Origin: Psococerastis gibbosa
Taxonomy: Eukaryota; Arthropoda; Insecta; Psocodea; Psocidae
NCBI GenBank assembly: GCA_963971405.1
Contig: OZ020489.1
Span: 44,904,510 to 44,968,509 of the forward strand
DNA length: 64,000 bases
Reading direction: 5' to 3'
Position numbers and translations under genes: made by a program
In this document: positions 38,364 to 49,951 of the stretch, piece by piece
How positions within the stretch are numbered: position 1 is the stretch's first letter
Layout of the letters: every line of letters begins with the position of its first letter
Notes under the pieces: model-generated
Told to the model about the DNA's origin: nothing
The model's database searches: none
Seen by the model: only the letters and a program-made list of their open reading frames with translations

Positions 38364-39836
38364 TGTCGATCCAATCAAGGAAACATTGGAATTGATAAAA
38401 GAAAAATTCACTGACGATATCACCCAATGGTTCCACCATGTGCTGACGAAGACGTATTTCCAATGGGATTTGGCCTTATATGAACAATTGGACGGAATGG
38501 CAATGGGTAGTAATATAAGTCCGGTAGTGGCTAATTTCTATATGGAATTCTTCGAAAAAACGGCATTGAACTCAGCTCCTCTGCAACCGAAATGCTGGTT
38601 TCGATATGTGGATGATACTTTTGTGATATGGAGTCATGGCCAAGAAAACTTAATCAATTTCCTGAATCATATGAACCTGATTCACCCGAAAATACAATTC
38701 ATGATGGAAAAGAGATTAATTGTGATTTGTCGTTTCTTGACGTATTGGTAATAAAGAAGGCGGAACTCTAGGGCATACAGTATACCGTAAACCAGCACAC
38801 ACTGATAGGTACCTAAATAAGAACTCCAACGACCATCCCAGCCAAAAGCGCCATGATAAAGACGATTATTCACCGCGCCAATAGAATCTGTGAACACCGG
38901 GCACTAAAAGAAGAACTAAACCACTTAGACATTGCACTACAATCGAATGGGTACTCAGAGGGAGAAATAAAAAGCACGATACGGCCACCGCGTAATGCAA
39001 CCGATCGGCAGGAACCAGCAGCCACGATGGGATTGGTCCAACTTCCTTTCAATAAAAAATGTGACGGATCGCATAGGTAAACTTTTTCGACGTCACAATT
39101 TGAAAACAATATTCAAACCTACACAACAACTAAACAGCTTACTCAGATAGGCCAAAGATGCCAGGGACCCACTGACATCAGCAGGCTTATACAGAATTCT
39201 ACATAGGTAGGTACCACAAAAAGAAGCTTGAAAACAAGGATAGATGAACACAAACGTAACTGTGGCCTTCTTCAGCCAGAGAGGTCAGCAATTACAGAGG
39301 ATGTGCTAACACAAACAGGCCATAGGTACTGTACGTTTTGAGCAGGCTACAATACTCTCTACCACGGCTTCGTACTAGCCCCGACTACACAGGGAGGTCA
39401 TAGAAATTTACAAACATCCGAAAACCTATAAAAGAAAGGAAAAAGGATTAAAAGTAAATAGAATATGGTATCCAGCCCTCAACAAAACAACTACATTTTC
39501 TGGCCATGCTTGTAAAGCAGGCGGTCCCGGGCCTTCCTAGTTGAGTGTAAGAGAGGGCTAACTCCGCTAGTTTGGCTTCGTAATAGAACAAAAAGTCCTT
39601 ATTATTTATTTACAAAGAGAATACGTCAGTGGGCCAATCACAGCAATCAGAAACGAGAACTCCTGCTCAACAAACCATACCTACACCAACTCAATCAGTT
39701 GCTATGGTACCTCCACGATACGATTTTACCAGTATAAGTGTACGTAGTGTCACTGAAGATGTCGACCGCCGTTGTTGACGAAACGTTTGGAAGCCTACTT
39801 TCAAATCGACCACGGCCTATTAGCCCGGATCCTTCT
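38364..39836 (+). pseudogene. Penelope-like element: RT C-terminal half and GIY-YIG domain, broken
   Basis: RT part: YFQWDLALYEQLDGMAMGSN, SPVVANFYMEFFE, FRYVDDTFVIW (catalytic YVDD, ~38610), then the frame shifts near 38710 into FLDVLVIKKA and GHTVYRKPAHTDRYLN. Further right come the linker (NRICEHRALKEELNHLD, ~38880) and the [13 protein letters not shown] part of the GIY-YIG end (~39230), with stops. Ends with CCCGGATCCTTCT at 39836. PLE proteins join RT to a GIY-YIG nuclease; here the N-terminal RT part is missing. Confidence 0.85.
39492..39611 (+). mobile_element. SINE family B, 5'-truncated copy
   Basis: TACATTTTCTGGCCATGCTT, AAAGCAGGCGGTCCCGGGC and TAATAGAACAAAAAGTC match the 3' body of the SINE at 42655-42885. 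It interrupts PLE sequence that is continuous at 43525 (CAACAAAACAGC then AAAGAGAATGACGCC). Confidence 0.72.
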
Positions 39837-41530
39837 GTTCATTTAAAAGCTCTTGAGCCTAAGATAAGGTGGTTTGACCTGTCCAGAGATGGTATACGTG
39901 ACTCCTTCAGCCAGGAAGGCACGAGGAAACTGCCAACTTTGAACGACCAATAGGAGGCGTTAGCTATCAAGAAGCTATGGCAAAACATTGAGGCAGCTCT
40001 ACTGTCTTCACGGTCGGATGTGCTGGGAAAGACTAAAGGTGGCCAGCTAGTTCAGAAAGATACGTGGTGGTGGAACGAAGATGTGCAAAGCAAACTGACA
40101 GATAAAAAGAAGTCATACAAGGAATGGCAAAAGTCGAAATCAAGGGCCGACCATGAGTGCTACACGGTCACTAGACGAAGAGCGAAAAGAGCAGGAGCAG
40201 AAGCCAGAGACACAGCCACTGAGGAGTGACTGAATACCCGAGACGGAGATCAGAAAATATTCAAGAGCTAAGAAAAGGCTGAGCGATAAACAGGACATTG
40301 CCCAGACAGTTATATGTATTAAAGACAAGCAAGGAAGAGCCCTTACCCAAAGGGAGGCCATTAACTAGTAATGGATGGAGTACTTTAGTGGAATTATGAA
40401 TGTTGGAAACCCAAGAACCCAGGTCCTAAATGCTGAGGAACGTAATAATGAAACAATACCACAGAGGCAGAAGTGAAAGAAGCACTAAAGAGCATGGCAA
40501 ATGGCAAAACCACGGGCCTGACAGCTACCCCATTGAAGCTTTCAAGGCACTTGAGGCAACAGGAGTAACTATAATGACCAAATTCATCAACAAAATCCTC
40601 TACGACCCGCAAATTCCAAATCAATGAAGAAAAGAAAGGGGGACGTGCAATCCTGCGGAAAATATCGACCCATAAAGCTGATTAGCCATGCGATGAAGTG
40701 GACTGCGCGAGTAAGATCCAAACTGGAGAAGGACATAACAGAAAACCAACTTGGCTTCATTGCAGGGCAAGGGACCACCGATCACCTCAGGACCATGCAG
40801 GATAAAAAGGAACCACTCCACCTAGCCTTCATTGACTATGAAAAAAAAAATTGACCGCAAAAAAACTAAGTACATGGAAAGTGGAGGGATACTTGATGAG
40901 CACACTGTTGAAATAGAAGGCGCTCAGCTCGAAAAAATGAACAATTTTAAATACTTATGGTCCACCCTAAAAATGGGAGGTGGGTGTGAAAAGGACGCTT
41001 GCAGTCGAATCTCGATAGGCTGGCTGAAGTGGCGAGATATGCGTGGTATCCTAACAGACAGGAAAATGCCCAAAAACTAAAAGGGCTACTCTACAAGCAA
41101 GTGGTTAGAACTACCTTGATTTATGGCTCAGAGTGCTGGGCCTTGAGAAAGGCCGAAGAACAAAGACTGCATGTGGCCGAGATGCGGATGCTGCGACGGT
41201 CCGTGGGCTTCACACTAGCTGATAGACGCCAAAACGAAGAAATAAGAGCTGAAATGAAGACCGCAAACATAGTCGCATAAAGCGCGGGAACGGCGACTAT
41301 CATGGTGGGCCCACGTTGAAAGAAGGCGGCCAGATAAGCTTATCAGACGGATAAAACGTATCGAAGCCGAGGGAAAGAGAAGACGAGGACGGCCCAGGCT
41401 GACGGTAAAAGCGAAAGCCCGCCAAGACCTCAGAACTGTAGGAGCAATCGCAGTCGAAGCCCAGAATCGCAGAGTGGAAAAGAACATGCCGTTTCGCTGA
41501 CCCCTCCTAGGAATAAAGGCGAGGAAAAAA
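39837..41530 (+). pseudogene. RTE LINE copy 2, 3' part
   Basis: Continues the RTE ORF after the PLE: DTWWWNEDVQSKLTDKKKSY (~40060), NGKTTGLTATPLKLSR-like RT start (~40500), YRPIKLISHAMKW (~40670), ENQLGFIAGQGTTD (~40740), FIDYEK (~40830), then a deletion of the YADD region to KTKYMESGG (~40865), and the C-terminal block (SECWALRKAEEQRLHVAEMRM, ~41130) with the end ~41500. Multiple stops; inactive. Confidence 0.8.
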
Positions 41531-41856
41531 TAAAAAAAAAGTCTGAGGTCGCTCAGCCGCGCCGCTGTCAGATATTCTCACCACTGTCCCGTTATCACAA
41601 GTGATAAAAGTTCAAGTTCGGGTACTGGCAATATTTTAACTTTTAAAACAGGAATCAATAGCAACCACACACAAGATCACAAGATGCATGTACTGTATAT
41701 CTTATGAAATATATTACTCTAAATTTTTGTGTACAATATGATTAGCCACAGTTATTGAACTAGAAAATTGTAAAAAGAAAAATTCTGTCGGTGAGAATGT
41801 CTGGTCGAAAGAGCTCAAAAATTGTGCAAATCGGAGCTGGTTACGGCATATAATAC
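41531..41856. other. Unassigned stretch
   Basis: Nothing recognised. Confidence 0.4.
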
Positions 41857-42251
41857 AGCTTAAAATTGTAGATAGAATTAGGCGGAACTGATCCACAATA
41901 ACATATGTTAACAGTGACCGGTTTCGGTAAGATACCATCATCAGACATAAACAAACAAATGAAACACGCCATTATGTACATACCAAGGGGGTGGGGGATA
42001 CAATATTAATTGGTAGGAGGTGGGCGGGGTTGGGAACATGACCTTACGAGTGGGGAGCAATTTTCCAACATTTTCCCAAATTGCTCCCCACATGTTATGT
42101 TCCCAACCCCGCCCACCTCTTGGTATGTAATATAATGGCGTGTTTAATTTGTTTGTTTATGCCTGATGATAGTATCTTACCGAAACCGGCCACTGTTAAT
42201 ATATTTTATTGTGGGTCAGTTGCGTCTCATTCTTTCTACAATTTTAAGTTT
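41857..42251. repeat. Fold-back element, ~180-bp arms
   Basis: Left arm 41857-42065 and right arm 42072-42251 are inverted copies: AACAGTGACCGGTTTCGGTA against TACCGAAACCGGCCACTGTT, and GGTGGGCGGGGTTGGGAACA against TGTTCCCAACCCCGCCCACC. The left arm has about 30 extra bases. No ORF; could form a long hairpin. Confidence 0.82.
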
Positions 42252-42475
42252 GATGAAGTTCCACGAAATCACTTTGGAGAATCTCACTATGATATAATAC
42301 GGCTTTGAATGTATAAAACTGTTTTTCTGGGGGTGTCTTAAGTTTTCATCTATTGTTTCAGCAAGAGATCGCGCAGCTGTCGGACGGCGCCATTAATGCC
42401 ACTTTGACCTACTCAAACGAAGGGAGCCGATGAACCAATGGAGGAGCAACGTAAATTATATTTTTATGAAGCGCC

Positions 42476-43090
42476 AGTAGAATCCGGGCTGATGGGCCGT
42501 GGTCGAAATGAAAGTGAACTTACAAACGTTTCGTCAACATCTGCGGTCGACATCTTCGAAGGTTGTAGCTCGGTGCCTCCGTAGCGAGTGACTGGGTAGG
42601 GGGCTGCGCACTGACCTTTATACCTGGACGTTGTTGTTGTGTTGAGAGCGGGATTTGCTCGCTCTCAGGACATGTAGAGTAGTGGAACGGACTCCAACCT
42701 TCACCCGAAAGGTGTTAGTTCGAGTCCCACACTTCCTACATTTTCTGGCCATGCTTCGGAGGGCATGTAAAGCAGGCGGTCCCGGGCTTTCCTATGTGGG
42801 TGTAAGAGAGGGCTTATAGCCCTAACTCCCCTAGGTTAGCTTAGTAATAGAACAAAAAAAGTCGATATTTATTTTATTTAACATGTTCCTCTGGGGAATT
42901 TCCATTACCTTGTTTTTCACAATTGACCGACGTCATCCTTTTTGTTGTGGTTTTGTTCAGCCCGGATACCAGAGTTTGCTCACCTTAAGCCGTCAACCGC
43001 AGATGTTGACGAAACGTTTGTAAGTTCACTTTCATTTCAACCACGGCCAATCAGCCCAGATTCTACTGGGTCTTCATTCGACTTGAAAGC
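42476..43090. mobile_element. Penelope-like terminal palindrome with SINE inside
   Basis: Left end CAGTAGAATCCGGGCTGATG with CGTTTCGTCAACATCTGCGG; right end the inverse (CCGCAGATGTTGACGAAACG at ~43001, AGCCCAGATTCTACTGG at ~43058). Only PLE ends remain; no RT or GIY-YIG coding. Confidence 0.75.
42655..42885 (+). mobile_element. tRNA-derived SINE family B, full copy
   Basis: tRNA-like head: A-box-like GTAGAGTAGTGGAACGG and B box TTAGTTCGAGTCCCACA, followed by a unique body (TACATTTTCTGGCCATGCTT, AAGCAGGCGGTCCCGGGC) and an A-rich end (AATAGAACAAAAAAAGTC). Inserted between the two PLE ends. Confidence 0.7.
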
Positions 43091-43267
43091 CTCTGTAGTT
43101 ACATCAATTTTCATGAGATTTCTCTATAACTTGCACTGTCGGGGTTTAAGTTCTAAAAATTATAAGTATGTCGCCACTGTTTCTGTATTACGCATTTACA
43201 TGTCGATATTTTTGCTTCAACGAGAAGTGTTAATTATTCTTATTAGCCTACATATTACCATGAAAAT

Positions 43268-43765
43268 TAAGCGGACAGAAGAATCCGGGCTAACAGGCCG
43301 TAGTCGATTTGAAAGTAGGCTTCCAAACGTTTCGGTTGTATCGCGGAGGTGCCGTAGTGACTGACGGACAGGGATGCAGGAATGGTTGGTTCGGTGCGCA
43401 GGTGCTCTCGTTTCTGATCGTACTACCCCCGACTACACAGGGAGGTCATAGAAATTTATAAACATCCGCAAAACATTTAACAGAAAGGAAGAAGGATTAA
43501 AAGTAAATATGGTATCCAGCCCTCAACAAAACAGCAATAAAGAGAATGACGCCAACCAGAAACGAAAGCGCCTACCCACCACACCTGCACCGGTCTTTCT
43601 GTCAGTTGCTACGGTACCCCCGCGATACATCCTTAGAAGTGTACGTGCACGTAGTGCCACTGAAGATGTCGACCGCAGTTGTTGATGGAACGTTTGGAAG
43701 CCTACTTTCAAATCGACCACGGCCTATTAGCCCGGATTCTTCAGTCCCCTTGTTAGACTCCGGCC
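43268..43765. mobile_element. Penelope-like element, short head-to-head pair
   Basis: Left end GAAGAATCCGGGCTAACAGG (minus-type arm), right arm plus-strand to GCCCGGATTCTTCAGTCCCC at ~43745, followed by CTCCGGCCGTGAAAGCCTTCG. The right arm keeps a short PLE C-terminal coding trace (CTACACAGGGAGGTCATAGA, ...). Arms meet near 43420. Confidence 0.72.
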
Positions 43766-43789
43766 GTGAAAGCCTTCGTTAATACACCA

Positions 43790-44093
43790 TGAGAATTGTT
43801 TTCGTTACTTACCTACTGTTTTTTTCTTACATTGACATAACATTGCCGAAACCGGTTGGGTTTTTTCTATGATATAACGTAAAACTTAACAAAGTAATTT
43901 ATTTATAATGAGAAAGGGTAGAGTATTATAATAGAGTCAAAAGTTTAGAGATTAATCATATAATAAATTATTTTACCTTACTCAGTGGCGCTACAGCCTG
44001 GTTAGGGTCTTGACTTGTTCTCTATTGGTAAAGGTTGATGGCAATGGTGTAATACTATTTAACAAAGGGCTAGTTGGACTTACATTGCCTGTC
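43790..44093. other. Unassigned stretch
   Basis: Contains CCGAAACCGGTTGGG at 43850, a motif like that in the 41857-42251 fold-back; otherwise nothing. Confidence 0.35.
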
Positions 44094-44500
44094 TGTTAAT
44101 AGTCATCGAATAGTTAGAGCGGAGCCCATTGTCAGGGGAAGGGGGTGAAGATTTGAAAGTGGGTGCTACTCCCATCATCATCCTTAGTAGGACTGGTTGG
44201 GTTTCTGACCAACGGACTCCTTGCTCTTGTATTCTACTCTGAATTATTGAGTACATCCCATCCCCTCGAGAATTCAAACTACCGTTCTCCCGATCGAAAT
44301 GCAAGTTCTCTAACCACTCGACCACGGCGCTCGGCGAGGAAAATCCTCAAGGGGGTCGGATTTACTTAATAATTCATAGTAGAATACAAGAGCAATTGAA
44401 ACCATCAGGACTTAGCCTGATGCTGGGAGTAGCACCCACTCCCGAAATGTCACCCCCTCCCGCTGACAATGGCCTCTACCCTAATTATTCCATGACTATG
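44094..44500. mobile_element. Inverted pair of tRNA-derived SINEs (family C)
   Basis: Left copy is minus strand: A box TGGTCGAGTGGTTAGAG and B-box-like GTAGTTTGAATTCTC at 44270-44330, body GTAGAATACAAGAGCAAGG, end GGGAGTAGCACCCAC. The right copy (44370-44500) repeats the body and end on the plus strand without a tRNA head. Arms ~80 bp, inverse of each other. Confidence 0.68.
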
Positions 44501-44989
44501 AGAGCCATGTCTCATACTCATGACTATTAACACTACAGACAACGTAAGGCTACCTGCCTTTGTTAAATTGACTTGTTTTAAAAGGTTGAAACGGGTCTTA
44601 TTCTTATGCTGCCTTCGTTTGAAATGTGGTAATCCCAATGTTAGGCTGGCTGGAAAATGCCGAGAAAGACTTCATCCACCTCGTCGCACGTAATTGCGTG
44701 ACTGGCATCCAGAATGGGCTTGGCGGGACATCGCGCGCCTAAAACAATAACCAAACATTCTATTGGAACTACCAAATGAATAGTTCTCGTCGGCAAACCG
44801 AAATTCTATTATCAGTATGCTATAGTAAATATTTCTATGATTGTCTCAAATAACTGTTGTTAAATGTTTGATATGTGAGATTATTACTTAGTTCCCTGAA
44901 CTCGTCCAAGCTGTAGAGTGGACATTCCTTCCTTCTCCTTGAAAACTCAATTAGTAAGGCTGATGGGCAGGGCATTGTAGTACCTAATT

Positions 44990-45615
44990 GCCGAGTTTGC
45001 TTAAGATGCGACAACCGACTCAGCCTGCATTTGGGGTAGGCGTTTCATAGCCTGAACTTTATATACATTCGCGTGTCCATGAAAACGAGTATTTAAGTGG
45101 GTTGTCCAAAATCGAGCAGCTTGGACGGCTTTGACGTTTGCTTCATACAGATCGTCTGTTTCGACCTCTCTATAGCAGCAAATTACAGCTATTGGGTACA
45201 TCTTGCTCATCGGTGTAGGTTTGAGACATCCCGTTATGATTCGCACCGTTTCGTTTACATCCACCTCTTTCGGCATGAACCGAGTTGTGCGCGCAGGAAC
45301 TGCGTATTATCCCTCTGAGAAGCAAAGCCCAAGTGCAGAGGTTCTCAGTGTTCTTGTCTCTGTCAGACTGCTTATTGCGGAGATGAAAATAGATGGATTT
45401 GATTTCAGTAAGTTGTTCTTATAATACTTACAAGCTAAGGTACCAAGGGCCAGTCCCAACTCGTGCTGAACCACCTCGAACGTTTTGTCTTGTGCTGCAA
45501 CAGCTGCGTCATCGGCATGTACAAAGTGTTTAGTGAACCCTGTCGTGGGATGATCGTTAGTGTCGATAAGAGCTAATATCCCATCCTGGGGAGGCTGTTC
45601 TTTTGGGTTCTCCAC
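44990..45615 (-). pseudogene. LINE reverse transcriptase fragment, I/Jockey-like
   Basis: 45615-45307: FVHADDAAVAAQDKTFEVV (RT catalytic ADD region) and YYKNNLLKSNPS. 45276-45001: RIITGCLKPTPMSKMYPIAV, the C-terminal segment after RT. Related to, but not the same as, the LINE at 31806. Broken between the two blocks. Confidence 0.72.
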
Positions 45616-46500
45616 CGACTCTTTCTGAACGAGATAGTTTTCTCAAATAAAAAACTGAAACAAATTTGAAACATTAATTAATGTTACGTTCAATAAATGG
45701 AAATGATGTTAACTTGTACATACCCTACCTACACGAGAATTATAAAATATAGGTTATGATAACAATGTATTCAAGTAGAGTATAGGTACTTTATGTCCGA
45801 GGCTGGCAGACAGCAACCCATTATGGATTCAGCGTTAGACCTAATTAAATGCATTGGTAGAGTTGCCATTGATATAATTATTGTAACAGTAAAATATGTT
45901 AAACCCCATTTCATAATATTATAGGCTAGTTTCCAGTTGAGCAATGTTTAACTGCATAGTTATATAAGTACTTCAGGTGGCGGGTAGAAGTGAAATGTTA
46001 AAATGAAATTAGCATAGGCTAGCTATGATTTCCCTCATTCATTTTTGCCTTCGCATCAGGCTGATTATGATTATTAAGTTATTGTACTGGAATGCATGTT
46101 TGCATTAAACAAAACAGTAAGGTATACAGGTTGTGCAATGCGTAGGCTGATTGCTGAAGATATTTCACGCCAATAGATATTTGCACTATGTTTACAAATC
46201 ACTACTACAATAAAAACAACAATAAATTGGTGAAGTGGTTAGGTTAGGTTTAGAAACTACAGACGATGACGCATTATAGGGCCAATACTAGTAAAATAAG
46301 GTACTTACAAGTATTATCTGGCAACTGAGTTACATTCAATACCATTTTTATTTGCTTCAGCAGCAAATTACTTAAAAGAAACATCGTTAAAAAAAGCCCG
46401 CATTGGCAGTACAGCGGGCATTTTATTTTTATGTTTTGTTTACACGTCAAGGTCTCCAGGAATGCTTGAAAACTAGGATTCTATGCTTAGCTTTTAAAGT
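45616..46500. other. Unassigned intergenic stretch
   Basis: AT-rich; no gene seen. A 10-bp hairpin (GCCCGC..GCGGGC) lies at ~46397. Confidence 0.4.
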
Positions 46501-46503
46501 GCG

Positions 46504-46558
46504 CAATAGTCTCCACAAGCTGAACACTAAATTTTAATGTTTCTCTTGTGGAGACTAT
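46504..46558. repeat. Short hairpin, 15-bp perfect stem
   Basis: AATAGTCTCCACAAG (46505-46519) and CTTGTGGAGACTATT (46544-46558) with a 24-base spacer. Confidence 0.7.
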
Positions 46559-46781
46559 TTCGTCTGCTAGAGCTCCGCCCCTTCCGCCATTTGATAACGG
46601 TTAATTTCCAATCTAGGGAATATAGATCGTCTTGCTCTAATAGGAAAGGTATTCCTGGAATTGTCAATTGTTTATTTCCTGGTATTAGTATTGCCCCTAA
46701 ATCACATTCGTTGATCCGTAAATAAACAGACTGCAGACGACAGTGGACGACACAGTGGAACCAGAAAGAGGAGTCGTACCT

Positions 46782-47050
46782 TTAGAGAGGTCACTATACA
46801 CAGTCGATGACTCCCTCAAGTCGCAGCACCAGCAAAGAGGTCATCCATAGGTTTAGTATGGGGACACTCTCAAAACAGACGGATAATGGTCGTTGAAAAT
46901 TCCTTCCTTTAAAATGGCCGCTATACACAATCGAATCACTCCTACGTGTCGCAACTCGTAGCACTAGCTAAGGCGTCATCCATAAGTTAAGTATAGGAAT
47001 ATTCACGAACAGACGTAAAGACGGTTAATGACCGTTAGAGATTCCTTCCT
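46782..47050. repeat. Diverged ~135-bp tandem repeat (two units)
   Basis: Both units share, in order, CACTATACACA/CGCTATACACA, ATGACTCC/ATCACTCC, GTCGCA, a GCACNAGC motif, GTCATCCATA, AGTATRGG, and ATTCCTTCC at the end. No ORF. Confidence 0.5.
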
Positions 47051-47214
47051 TCAGATTTAAAAATTACAGTATATATAGTTATCTAGAGAATTCCACTACT
47101 CACGAATTGTGGATGCAATGTACTTCCACTTTTCGATATACTTTTCACGTCACTACAACCTCTCGATAATGTAGATAAAATAAAAAATCGAGGAGCAATT
47201 TGCAGTAAACTTTA

Positions 47215-47440
47215 TCACTCTACGCATGCGCAATTAACCACCCTTGGAGAATGTCCCCATAGAAGAATGCCGTAGTTAATGTGTCTATGGAAAAGAGCAT
47301 GATATGCCATTAGCAGATACTTTTTGGTGATGAAGTTCTTCAGTTTTCTAACAGAAATATTACTTTTGACATTTTTTTTTACAAAGATGCTCAGAGTAAG
47401 CAGTCCAATTTAACTTGAGTCCACTATTAAGTCCAACAGC
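47215..47440 (-). pseudogene. LINE RT C-terminal fragment (Jockey/CR1-like)
   Basis: Minus strand: GLKLNWTAYSEHLCKK, then after a frameshift AYHALFHRHINYGILLWG, the conserved segment before the LINE C-terminus. Truncated and dead. Confidence 0.65.
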
Positions 47441-47779
47441 TTCACACAATCACTCTCCGCGTTCGGGGTTCTAATCTGGAGGGAACAGTAAGTCTTTTAA
47501 GCTTTAATGAAACCAAGACGCATTGACATTGACATTTTTTTGCTTCCCTATGTGTGCGTAGTATAAGGAAATCTTTGTAATGGTCGACATTTTTGATTTC
47601 ACTAGATTTTAAAGTATGGAAGTCGCAGATGCCCACGTTCCGCAAGAGAGCTATTAATATAGCTAAGTCCCTTGGCTTAATACTGTCAGTGAACCTAAGC
47701 CTATTCAATTGGTAAGCTTCCTGTTTCAATTTAAATTCTTGAACCCATAATGGATTGAAATAAATGATCACAACACACA

Positions 47780-48835
47780 GTAGTGGTCCATAACAGCACT
47801 ACAGACAAAATTTACAGGCTAGAAGCTACGCATGTATTATTGGAAGTTAATTTAGGCAACTCACATGATTACAATTGCTATGTTGCATATTGCTATATTT
47901 CCATTCAAATCCATTTCTTTAATCAATTCAGATTAGTGCGTATATATTTCAATACAGGCCTATTAATAATTTAATAAATAATAATGCCAGAATTTAATAA
48001 ATAATAATGCCAGATGGTAGATGTTAAAAACTTAAAATCCACTATCCAGAACAATATTGTCAATCAGGGCTGCCGTTCGGAAAATTAAAATTATACGCAA
48101 TGGAAGCGAAAAAGATACGCAAAGATACGCAAGTTGTAAAAATAAAAAAAATAATGCATTATTTTTTTATTTATTGTTTTTCTTTATGTTTTCGTGCCCT
48201 AGTCGGTTATTTACTTAAAATTTTAATTTTTTACCTTCAAATTTAACACTTCCTTCTTGTTGGCAAAACTTTTTTCCCGCCAATTTTTGAAATCATCGAA
48301 ATTTTCGCATGTAAACTTTTTAAATTTAAAAAATTTTAAATGCATGCATGTGCCTAAGCTTAGCCAATTAGTGGGATCTGATACTTTGTTCCCATTTCAA
48401 TATTGGTTCCGGGCTGAGTAAAACATAGTTATTTCGGATGTGGTAACATGTCTAGAAGAAATATATAAGTATCTTAAAACCAGAATCTATGACGGTCGGT
48501 CCGCTGATTCTTCGGATTGGCTATACCGAAACCATAAGCGAAACATGGTATGATTAGGTCTAGCCACAGAGTTTTTACCATCGCGTGGCTGTAGACCGTT
48601 ATCAATATGGCGGCTAGTCTAGCCTGCACAAGATAAATACGCAATTTCGCTGGGTAAATAGTCCTCATGGGCCAAGTACAGAGATTTGACCGGGTCCAGG
48701 TATCCAATCTGCTAGGCTGAAATGTGTAAGACTTCGAAATTTTTACGTTGGTACTTATCTCTGATAGTTGGCTTATAGTTAACGATAACGATAACGCAAA
48801 TGGTTGAAAGAGCCGAGCGAAATCCTTATGTAGCT
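47780..48835. other. Unassigned intergenic stretch
   Basis: AT-rich with a small direct repeat (ATAATGCCAGA... at ~47980 and ~48003). No gene recognised. Confidence 0.4.
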
Positions 48836-48849
48836 CTAACAAAGAGGTC

Positions 48850-49951
48850 TCCTGCATACAACCAGAATATTGGCATGGAAAGATGGCAGCAGCACTTTTC
48901 CAATATACTGAACAAAGATGACCTGGAAGCAGCGTTCCCAGAAACAACGCCGTCTAACCAATGAATGAGGTTGACCTTGGAAGAAGTAGAAGGGGCTGTA
49001 AAGAAACTCAAAAAAGGTAAAGCAGCTGGACCAGACGCATTATTCTCGGAACACATAGTAAGCACTTTCAATGTCCTAGGGCCACTCTGGACCACCCTGC
49101 TCAACAAATGCATAGCATTGAGGAAAATCCCTTCACAATGGCGTGATATAATACTAAAAGTAATATACAAAGGGAAAGGGGATATCACTAGCCCGGACGC
49201 TTACAGAGGTATCGCACTAGAAAGCATACCACTAAAACTCCTGTCGAAACTACTGATAAACAGAGTAATGGACGAAATAGATGAAAATCTACCGGAATGT
49301 CAATTTGGGTTCAGGAAGGGGAGGAGTACTCTGCAGGCTATTGAAATACTCAAAAATGAAATAGACGATGCACTACAAACACCAAAAACGCCTTTGTACG
49401 CCTTGTTCGTTGACTATAGCAAAGCATTCGATTCAGTTGACAGGATGATCATGCTGACAAAACTCCGCGGGATCCTTGGAAAAGGACACCCAGTCCTAGA
49501 AATTTACCATAACATTCTTAGTGCTAATAACATAAAGAAGATAAAGCAGACAAATGGTCTATATCAGGGCGATAACTCATCCCCAATTTTCTTCGATATT
49601 CTATGCCTAGACGTTGAAGAAAAAATCGTTGACAACGAGAATGTAAAACTGCTCATATATGCCGACGACAAGGTCCTGTTGTCTAGAAGCCTCCAGCACC
49701 TGCAAGAGACGTACAACAGATTAATAGAATGGGCAAGAAACAACAGCCTACACGTCAATCGAGAAAAGACGATGTTTGTGAAATTCCGCAGAGGTGGAAA
49801 TGTAGGAAGACATGAGCGTATTCTTCACGAAAACACTCCTCTCCCAACCGCCTCCCATTATACATATCTCGGATTAAAATTCCACTTCTCGGGAAAGAAG
49901 TTTACAGCGCACATAGCAGACAAGGTGGTGTCAGCCCACAGAACAACATAA
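48850..49951 (+). pseudogene. LINE reverse transcriptase, RT domain continuous but element truncated
   Basis: From 48965 a 328-residue open frame covers the whole RT palm and fingers: LEEVEGAVKKLKKGKAAGPD, YRGIALESIPLKLLSK, CQFGFRKGRSTLQAI, LFVDYSKAFDSVDR, GLYQGDNSSPIFFD, LLIYADDKVLLS. One TGA (48961-48963) separates it from WQQHFSNILNKDDLE upstream. No endonuclease is present and the protein stops soon after the RT, so the element is 5'- and 3'-truncated. Clade not settled. Confidence 0.82.

Noticed and set aside
42676..42725. A functional tRNA gene at the head of SINE B
   Set aside because: B box is good but no cloverleaf forms, and the unit continues into a repeated SINE body.
47442..47771. 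Minus-strand 109-residue ORF as a gene
   Set aside because: No family recognised. It lies upstream of a LINE RT fragment on the same strand but does not match LINE sequence that I know.
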